Part shown: in pieces, positions 1-4,845 of the stretch
How the letters are laid out: each line of letters opens with the position of its first letter
How positions within the stretch are numbered: position 1 is the stretch's first letter
Assembly: GCA_017615375.1 (NCBI GenBank)
Contig: JAGAAH010000151.1
Coordinates: forward strand, 1-7,365
Source of the DNA: Lachnospiraceae bacterium
Lineage (GTDB): Bacteria > Bacillota > Clostridia > Lachnospirales > Lachnospiraceae
Reading direction: 5' to 3'
DNA length: 7,365 nt
Made by a program: the position numbers and the translations under genes
Notes under the pieces: generated by a model
The model's input: the letters and a program-made list of their open reading frames with translations, nothing else
The model's database searches: none
Told to the model about the DNA's origin: nothing

Positions 1-1
1 A

Positions 2-55
2 CTTGTAGGATTCTTAATGTTTGAGTTTTGGAGCGGATTCGGAATACTCATGTAA
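2..55 (+). CDS. Possible 3' end of an upstream gene (hydrophobic C-terminus, partial)
   Basis: One plus-strand frame is open from the left edge and ends at a TAA at 53-55; the other two plus frames hit stops within 24 bases. The 17 residues read LVGFLMFEFWSGFGILM, strongly hydrophobic and aromatic, as in the final membrane segment of an integral membrane protein. The stop lies 43 bases before the transaldolase start, so the gene could be a co-transcribed upstream member of the cluster. A sulfonate exporter or a second transport component would make sense there, but that is speculation from position and hydrophobicity. The fragment is far too short to assign to a family, and an open stretch this short can occur by chance. 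Confidence 0.4.
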   Translation, partial: LVGFLMFEFWSGFGILM

Positions 56-98
56 TTGTTAACGATTAATTTAATATATATTTTAGGAGGACTTTAAA
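56..98 (+). promoter_or_regulatory. AT-rich leader with strong ribosome binding site before the transaldolase gene
   Basis: These 43 bases are almost wholly A and T up to a perfect AGGAGG at 85-90, eight bases before the ATG at 99, which fixes that start. No convincing promoter is visible: a TTGTTA at 56-61 could be a -35, but TATATT at 77-82 is only 15 bases on and would start transcription in or next to the ribosome site. A small inverted repeat, ATTAA-T-TTAAT at 65-75, could be an operator half or simply AT-rich noise. The operon promoter may therefore lie upstream of the window. Confidence 0.45.
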
Positions 99-785
99 AT
101 GAAATTCTTTTTGGACAGCGCTAAGCTTGATGAAATCAAATACGCATACAATACTTTCGGTATTGACGGCGTAACAACGAATCCGCGCCATATTATGGCA
201 AGCGGAAAGCCTTTTATGACAGCAATTAAGGATATTGCCGCATGGATTAAGGAAGAAGGACTTGAAGGGGTAGATAAGTTCCCTGTATCTGTAGAGATTA
301 ATCCTCATTTTGACAACGCCGAGGACATGATTAAGATGGCAAGAGAAGTTGCAGCAATTTCTCCTAATTTTGTAATTAAGATTCCTGCAATCGAAGCAGG
401 TATCGAAGCAGCACGTAAGCTTGAAAAAGAAGGCATAAGAACAAATGTAACACTTATATTTTCACCTTCGGGTGCAATTTTACCTGCGAAAAACGGTTCA
501 CTTTTCGTATCGCCTTTCATCGGTTGGAAAGAGTCAAACGGTGAAGATTGCAAGCAGTACATTCAGGACATTGTTACAATTTTTAAGAATTACGGATATT
601 ACGGAAAGACTGAGATTATCTGTGCCGCAATTCGTACAGCTAAGCAGATTGCCGATTGCGCAGTTGCAGGTGCGGATATTGTAACTTGTGGTCTTGCGGT
701 ATATCAGGATATGATGAAGCATGCATACACCAACCAGGGTCTTAACGTATTCTGCGACGCTTGGGATAACACAGCAAAGGAATGA
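99..785 (+). CDS. sftT: 6-deoxy-6-sulfofructose transaldolase (FSA/TalC-like family)
   Basis: A 228-residue single-domain TIM barrel of the small transaldolase/fructose-6-phosphate aldolase family, whose members are about 215-230 residues. Visible family motifs are MKFFLDSA at the N-terminus (first strand, Asp6), GVTTNP at 24-29, the Schiff-base lysine Lys94 in FVIKIPAIEAG, TNVTLIFSPSGA at 115-126 and SPFIGW at 138-143. Inferred role: cleave sulfofructose, transfer the dihydroxyacetone unit to glyceraldehyde-3-phosphate to form fructose-6-phosphate, and release 3-sulfolactaldehyde in the cytosol. The specificity rests on context: sulfoquinovosidase, isomerase and SLA reductase-like genes are all in the window. 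Two spots differ from the usual pattern: Arg30-His31 replace the Ser-Leu/Ile after TTNP, and Trp143 replaces the Arg after the FVG-type motif. Both may reflect sulfonate rather than phosphate recognition. First gene of the tight operon, with a strong ribosome site. Sequence alone would otherwise allow a generic transaldolase or fructose-6-phosphate aldolase call. Confidence 0.85.
   Translation: MKFFLDSAKLDEIKYAYNTFGIDGVTTNPRHIMASGKPFMTAIKDIAAWIKEEGLEGVDKFPVSVEINPHFDNAEDMIKMAREVAAISPNFVIKIPAIEAGIEAARKLEKEGIRTNVTLIFSPSGAILPAKNGSLFVSPFIGWKESNGEDCKQYIQDIVTIFKNYGYYGKTEIICAAIRTAKQIADCAVAGADIVTCGLAVYQDMMKHAYTNQGLNVFCDAWDNTAKE
776..781 (+). promoter_or_regulatory. Ribosome binding site that favours the internal ATG of the reductase
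   Basis: AAAGGA lies inside the last codons of the transaldolase gene. It sits directly against the first ATG (782) but nine bases before the second in-frame ATG (791), which is the normal spacing. It therefore supports initiation at 791, giving the protein start MKIGFIGLGIMG typical of this family, with a 5-base gap rather than a 4-base ATGA overlap. Confidence 0.6.
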
Positions 786-790
786 TTAAT

Positions 791-1648
791 ATGAAGATAG
801 GATTTATAGGACTTGGCATAATGGGCGAGTCAATGGCAGAAAATATTGTAAAAAAGCATAACGATAAGGTATATGTATTTGATTTTATTAAAGAGAAGGT
901 TGATCTTCTTGCGTCAAAGGGTGCGATTCCTTGTGAGAACTCGGTTGAACTTGCAAAGAATTCCGACGTAATTATTTCAATGGTTCCGAAGAGTGAACAT
1001 TCAAGAGCCGTCTATGAAGGTATCATGGATGTTCTCGATTCTACCAAAACTTGTATTGATATGAGCACCATAGATCCGAGTGTGTCGGTTGAGATTTCCA
1101 AGATGGTTAAGGCAAAGGGCGCGCAGTTTATTGATGCACCGGTTGTAAAGTCAAAACCTGCCGCAATAGAAGGAACGCTTGGTATCTATGTCGGTGGTGA
1201 CGAAACGACTTATGAGGCAATGAAACCGATTCTTTCATATATGGGTTGTAATATTATCCGTATGGGTGATAATGGCAAGGGCCTTGTTATGAAGATTTGT
1301 CATAATGCACTTGTATCTCAGATTCAGAACGGTGTTAACGAGACAATTACTCTTGCTAAGGCAAACGGTATTTCAATTCCTGAATTTACCAAGGCGGTTT
1401 CGTATGGCGGAGCTGCAAACTGGTACCTTGACGGACAGGCAGCAAAGCTTGATGCAGAAGATTATACAACTGCTTTTTCAATCGAGAATATGGCAAAAGA
1501 CGTTAATATCTGCGTTAATCTAGCAAAGGAATGCAATGTTAAGATGCCGGGCGAAGAGAATGCACTTAACGTATATACCAAAGCACTTGAAAAAGGCATG
1601 GGCAAAGAGGACTTTAGAGCAACGATTAAAGTCGTTCGCGAAGCTTAA
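791..1648 (+). CDS. 3-sulfolactaldehyde reductase (beta-hydroxyacid dehydrogenase family, YihU-like)
   Basis: A 285-residue dehydrogenase of the 3-hydroxyisobutyrate/6-phosphogluconate type, of usual length for the family. The N-terminal Rossmann domain has GLGIMG at residues 7-12 and Asp31 at the end of the second strand, suggesting NAD(H) rather than NADP(H). The substrate loop DAPVVKSKP (115-123) is followed by GTLGIYVGG (128-136). The catalytic lysine is probably Lys168 in GLVMKICHNAL, followed by the all-helical C-terminal domain. The usual DAPVSGG loop is absent: Val-Lys-Ser replaces Ser-Gly-Gly, so a basic residue sits where the substrate acid group binds, a change that would suit a sulfonate. 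Role by context: reduce SLA from the transaldolase to DHPS, regenerating NAD+ in fermentation. Automatic annotation would probably say 3-hydroxyisobutyrate dehydrogenase or tartronate semialdehyde reductase. An alternative start at 782 adds three residues but has poor ribosome-site spacing. Confidence 0.8.
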   Translation: MKIGFIGLGIMGESMAENIVKKHNDKVYVFDFIKEKVDLLASKGAIPCENSVELAKNSDVIISMVPKSEHSRAVYEGIMDVLDSTKTCIDMSTIDPSVSVEISKMVKAKGAQFIDAPVVKSKPAAIEGTLGIYVGGDETTYEAMKPILSYMGCNIIRMGDNGKGLVMKICHNALVSQIQNGVNETITLAKANGISIPEFTKAVSYGGAANWYLDGQAAKLDAEDYTTAFSIENMAKDVNICVNLAKECNVKMPGEENALNVYTKALEKGMGKEDFRATIKVVREA

Positions 1649-1660
1649 TTTGGAGATAGT

Positions 1661-2329
1661 ATGTTAAAACATTTAAATGATGTAAACGACGTTAGAATTT
1701 ATTCCGTATTCGATGATGAATTCAAAACTTACGGTAATATAGTTACGGGTTATGATTTTTCGGAACTTATTTCCTATATGGAGGAAAAGACAGGTATTCC
1801 GGAAAGCGGTAACAAGTATATTCCATCAGTTTCAGACATGGAAAAAAGCTCGATATTTGACGAATTGGCTGATTTTATGTACGGGGGCATGGAAATCCAG
1901 ATAGGATACTGTAATGGCCGCAATTCGACATATAATGGCTTTGAATACCATAAAGGAAGCGAGATTAATGTTGCGGTAACGGATTTCATGCTTGTTCTTG
2001 GGCATACGTGGGAAATCTCATCGGAGAATACCTATAGAGTGGAGGATGCAAAGGTATTCTACGTACCGAAGGGCACCGTAATAGAGATGTTCCAGACGAC
2101 TCTTCATTTGTCGCCTTGTAAGGTAAGTGATGAAGGATTTAAGGACATTGTTGTTTTACCGCGAGGAACCAATACTCCGCTTGAAAATAAGCCGAATTGT
2201 GATAGCGGAGAGAATCGTCTTTTGTTACAGAAGAATAAGTGGGTTATATCACATCCGGAGCGAGAGCCTTTAATGAAACAGGGCGCTTTTCCGGGACTTC
2301 TGGGAGAGAACAAGGAGCTTAGATATTAA
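1661..2329 (+). CDS. DUF4867-like cupin protein of unknown function in the sulfoquinovose operon
   Basis: A 222-residue soluble protein with no signal peptide or membrane segment, preceded by TGGAG at 1651-1655. I recognise it, with moderate confidence, as DUF4867 family. The middle looks like a cupin barrel: first-motif residues YHKGSEIN (His97, Glu101), a turn around LVLGHTW, then second-motif residues FYVPKGTVIEM with Glu142 and, further on, His149 in TTLHLSP. His97, Glu101 and His149 could bind a divalent metal. Near the C-terminus are a DIVVLPRGTNTPL segment and a conserved-looking NKWVISHPE stretch. The gene lies between the reductase and the sugar isomerase and its last base overlaps the isomerase ATG, so a role on SQ or sulfofructose is likely. 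A mutarotase, an accessory isomerase or an isomerase partner are all possible; none is shown by the sequence. DUF4867 genes have been noted next to sugar isomerases in similar clusters. Confidence 0.65.
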   Translation: MLKHLNDVNDVRIYSVFDDEFKTYGNIVTGYDFSELISYMEEKTGIPESGNKYIPSVSDMEKSSIFDELADFMYGGMEIQIGYCNGRNSTYNGFEYHKGSEINVAVTDFMLVLGHTWEISSENTYRVEDAKVFYVPKGTVIEMFQTTLHLSPCKVSDEGFKDIVVLPRGTNTPLENKPNCDSGENRLLLQKNKWVISHPEREPLMKQGAFPGLLGENKELRY

Positions 2330-3669
2330 TGAATAAAGAGATAGTTTACGTTCCGATAGGAGTCGGAACATATCATATGGAAACTGCGGACGACTTATAT
2401 AACAGGTCCGAAGCACTTTTAAAGAGTATTGGAAGTGAGATTTTAGTTCCGGGGAAGGTGCTTTTATCTGTTAAGGAAGTATCCGAATATCTTGATGATA
2501 AGGAGCCGGGACTTGTAATCGTGCAGAATATTACATTCGCTAATGCTGCATATATAAGCGAAGTATTGCGCCGCTTTAATTGTCCGCTTATTCTTTGGAC
2601 ATTGAGAGAACCTGTAATCGACGGAACGAGATTAAGAAGCAATTCGCTTACGGGCGCTTATTCTGCAGCCAATACAATCGCGCAGTTGAGAGGCGCGGGC
2701 AAGTTTGAATTCGTATATGGCTCTCCGGAAGAAGAAGAAGTTAAAAATGAATTGACCGCAATTATAAGAGCCTGTGATTGTCTTGCAAAGATGAGAACGC
2801 TTAAATTATCGGCAATAGGACATACTCCGCAAGGTTTCGGATTCGGTCGGGCACTGGATGCGGAATTACTTAAAGTGTTCGGCGTAACCTTGGAAGCAAT
2901 TGAAGCGAGAGAATTAATTGATATGGCGAAGAGCTTTTCCGATAAGGAATGCGAAGCCGATCTTAAAGAGGCGAAGAAGCGCGTAGTCGGTCTTGATAAA
3001 ATGCCTGAAAAGAATATCAAAGATTTTGCGAGACTTTATAAAGCATATAAATTATATGTCGATGAGAACGGCATAGGTGCGCTTGCATCAAGAAGCTGGC
3101 CTGATTTCTTTACTGAATACGGTACGCCTGGATGTATGGTTCTTTCGCTTCTTAACGCACTTGGCGTTCCTGCAGCTTGCGAAGCTGACGTATATGGTGC
3201 ACTTTCAATGTATGTGGGACATATATTAAGCGAAGGCTCTGTATTCTTTGGAGATCCTGTAGCATTGGACGAAAACGAAAGCACGATTACATTCTGGCAT
3301 TGCGGAATGGCATCATGCGACCTTGCACGCTGCGATACAGGTGCAGAGGTAGGGGTTCATCCTAATCGTAAAATCGGACCTGTTATGGATTTTGGATGCA
3401 AGGAATCCGAAAACGCAACAATATTCAGAATTGGAAGAAAGCCTAACGGTACTTTCAGATTCATGATTGCAGAAGGAAGTATTCTCGATAAACCTAAGCA
3501 GTTTAACGGCGCATCCGTCGTTGTTAAGACGGATAAACCTTCTTTGGAAATTGTAAACGATACAATAAAAAAAGGTTTCGAACCTCATTTTGTGGTAATA
3601 TATGGACGTATAGGCAGAGAACTTATGAAGCTTGCCAATATGCTTGGCGTAGAAATCGTAAGATATTAA
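2329..3669 (+). CDS. sftI: Sulfoquinovose isomerase (L-fucose/L-arabinose isomerase-like)
   Basis: A 446-residue cytosolic protein of the L-fucose isomerase-related family. It is shorter than classic FucI (about 590 residues) and in the range of the shorter FucI-like sugar isomerases. An N-terminal domain with Rossmann-like features (1-150) includes VIVQNITFANAA and LILWTLREP. A second domain opens with a KLSAIGHTPQGF segment. The catalytic part carries the family's metal ligands: Glu285 in ACEADVYGALSM, Asp309 in FFGDP and His324 in FWHCG, with a terminal EPHFVVIYG motif containing His420. Inferred role: metal-dependent conversion of SQ to 6-deoxy-6-sulfofructose, feeding the transaldolase. 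The family also acts on fucose and arabinose, so the substrate is assigned from context. Translation is coupled to the previous gene by a TAATG one-base overlap, with AAGGAG at 2312-2317 lying inside that gene. Confidence 0.8.
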   Translation: MNKEIVYVPIGVGTYHMETADDLYNRSEALLKSIGSEILVPGKVLLSVKEVSEYLDDKEPGLVIVQNITFANAAYISEVLRRFNCPLILWTLREPVIDGTRLRSNSLTGAYSAANTIAQLRGAGKFEFVYGSPEEEEVKNELTAIIRACDCLAKMRTLKLSAIGHTPQGFGFGRALDAELLKVFGVTLEAIEARELIDMAKSFSDKECEADLKEAKKRVVGLDKMPEKNIKDFARLYKAYKLYVDENGIGALASRSWPDFFTEYGTPGCMVLSLLNALGVPAACEADVYGALSMYVGHILSEGSVFFGDPVALDENESTITFWHCGMASCDLARCDTGAEVGVHPNRKIGPVMDFGCKESENATIFRIGRKPNGTFRFMIAEGSILDKPKQFNGASVVVKTDKPSLEIVNDTIKKGFEPHFVVIYGRIGRELMKLANMLGVEIVRY

Positions 3670-3676
3670 TATTGCC

Positions 3677-3681
3677 GGAGG
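3677..3681 (+). promoter_or_regulatory. Ribosome binding site supporting a GTG start for the ROK regulator
   Basis: GGAGG sits seven bases before a GTG at 3689, which begins a reading frame MNNKGMNSAAV. The next in-frame ATG, at 3704, would be 22 bases from this site, too far for normal initiation. The GTG start is therefore preferred. Confidence 0.7.
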
Positions 3682-3688
3682 TAAAAGT

Positions 3689-4786
3689 GTGAATAATAAG
3701 GGAATGAATTCTGCTGCGGTTAAGGCAAGCAACAGAGCTGCGGTTCTTAAAACATTGAATCGATACGGTAAGATGTCAAGAAAAGATCTTGCCGCCAGAC
3801 TCGGACTTACTGCGGCAACCGTAACAATTATCTGTTACGAGTTGCATGAAGCGGGAGTTATAACAACAATAGGTGAAGCATCGGAGAAAGAAAGACGCGC
3901 GGGTAGAAAGAAGATACTTATCGATATCGATTATACCCATAAGAACGTACTTTGCGTCGGAATAGAAGCCGAGAAAACATATATCGCGCTTACTGATCTT
4001 TCGGGAAAAGCGCTTGCGAAAGAGACTGTCAATGCTGAAGCAAAGCTTGATTCGGATGCTTTTCTCAAGAAAATAGCAACCGCATGCAAGAAAATACTTC
4101 GCGATAATCCGAGCGATAAGCCGTTACTCGGTGTTGGTATAACGGTTCCGGGTAAGGTAGAAGGTACAAGAATCAAAGCTTTTTTTGAAAAAGAGCTTGA
4201 AAAAGATGTTGTTGTAGAAAATAATGTCAGAGCTTTTGCCGAAGGCGAGCTTATATATGGTAATGCCAGAGAACTCGACAATATGCTTCTCGTTAAGTGG
4301 GGACCGGGCGTTGGTTCTGCCATTATAAGTAACGGCAGAGTATATAGAGGTACCAAAGATGCTTCTGCGGAAATAGGACACACACTTGCATATAAGAATG
4401 GTAAGAAGTGCAGATGCGGTAAGACGGGGTGCCTCGAAACCGGTATTTCGACACATGCAATCAAAGATGCCGTAGAAGAATTTAAGGGATTACCGGTGGA
4501 AAAATGGAAGAGCGTGGGTGAAGATAAGCTCCTTAAACTCATGCATGACAAAATTGATGCGCTTGCCGTAGCGGTATGTAATGCATCTACCATGTTGGAT
4601 CCGGGTATTGTGGTTATACATGGTTATATGTTTAATTTACCGGGTGTTACGGATGTGTTTATTAAGCTCTTTAATAAATATTCGGGTCATGATGACGGAT
4701 TTGTCGTTAAGTCCGAGCTTGCGGACAGACAGAACCTGATAGGACCGTTGGCAATAGTAATGAATGGGCTTTTCCTAAAGTCATAA
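3689..4786 (+). CDS. ROK-family transcriptional repressor of the sulfoquinovose locus
   Basis: A 365-residue protein of normal NagC/XylR-type length. Residues 14-58 form a winged helix-turn-helix (KMSRKDLAARLGLTAATVT), and RRAGRKKILIDID near 70-82 forms the end of the wing and linker. The rest is a ROK sugar-binding domain with GVGITVPGKVEG at 148-159 and the ROK zinc site: His231 in AEIGHT plus Cys241, Cys243 and Cys248 in the CxCGxxGC motif. Two kinase features are lost: the ATP-binding DxGGT-type loop reads VGIEAEKTYIA, and the catalytic Asp of the END motif is Asn179 (ENNVRAFAEGE). It should therefore sense a sugar without phosphorylating it. As last gene of the operon it is probably an autoregulated repressor released by SQ, sulfofructose or a phosphosugar. 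The effector cannot be read from sequence. It starts with GTG, 19 bases after the isomerase. Confidence 0.9.
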   Translation: MNNKGMNSAAVKASNRAAVLKTLNRYGKMSRKDLAARLGLTAATVTIICYELHEAGVITTIGEASEKERRAGRKKILIDIDYTHKNVLCVGIEAEKTYIALTDLSGKALAKETVNAEAKLDSDAFLKKIATACKKILRDNPSDKPLLGVGITVPGKVEGTRIKAFFEKELEKDVVVENNVRAFAEGELIYGNARELDNMLLVKWGPGVGSAIISNGRVYRGTKDASAEIGHTLAYKNGKKCRCGKTGCLETGISTHAIKDAVEEFKGLPVEKWKSVGEDKLLKLMHDKIDALAVAVCNASTMLDPGIVVIHGYMFNLPGVTDVFIKLFNKYSGHDDGFVVKSELADRQNLIGPLAIVMNGLFLKS

Positions 4787-4801
4787 GCTTTCATAAACCA
4801 A

Positions 4802-4837
4802 AAAAGAATCCGATGGATTATTCCACCGGATTCTTTT
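4802..4837. terminator. Bidirectional intrinsic terminator between the convergent operons
   Basis: An 11-base perfect inverted repeat, AAAAGAATCCG at 4802-4812 and CGGATTCTTTT at 4827-4837, is extended inward by TGG/CCA around the six-base loop ATTATT. The single unpaired position (A4813 against C4826) is a mismatch in plus-strand RNA but becomes a U-G wobble in minus-strand RNA, so the hairpin is continuous for the transporter transcript. The minus-strand transcript also has the longer U run, from the six A residues at 4800-4805. It lies 15 bases after the regulator's stop and 8 bases after the transporter's stop, so it can end both transcripts. Confidence 0.9.
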
Positions 4838-4845
4838 AATTTGTA

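Noticed and set aside
65..75. ATTAA-T-TTAAT inverted repeat as the ROK operator
   Set aside because: It is too short and AT-only in an AT-rich stretch, with no second copy visible near the other operon, whose promoter is outside the window.
56..82. Sigma-A promoter with TTGTTA and TATATT before the transaldolase
   Set aside because: Spacing is only 15 bases and the predicted transcript start would fall in or next to the ribosome site; the AT-rich stretch gives such matches easily.
791..1648. 3-hydroxyisobutyrate dehydrogenase of valine breakdown
   Set aside because: The substrate loop lacks the Ser-Gly-Gly motif and every neighbour belongs to SQ metabolism, so SLA reduction fits better.
2658..3020. 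Minus-strand frames opposite the isomerase, including this one and those at 2373-2642 and 3036-3284
   Set aside because: All lie inside the isomerase coding region, whose family motifs are continuous; their Ser/Ala-rich translations resemble antisense shadows.
3931..4593. A 220-codon minus-strand open frame opposite the ROK regulator
   Set aside because: It is fully antisense to a clear ROK protein, has a low-complexity Ser/Leu/Pro-rich translation typical of a shadow frame, and shows no recognisable motif.
3689..4786. ROK protein as a sulfofructose kinase
   Set aside because: It has an N-terminal winged helix and lacks the catalytic Asp (Asn179) and the ATP-binding glycine loop, so it is a regulator.
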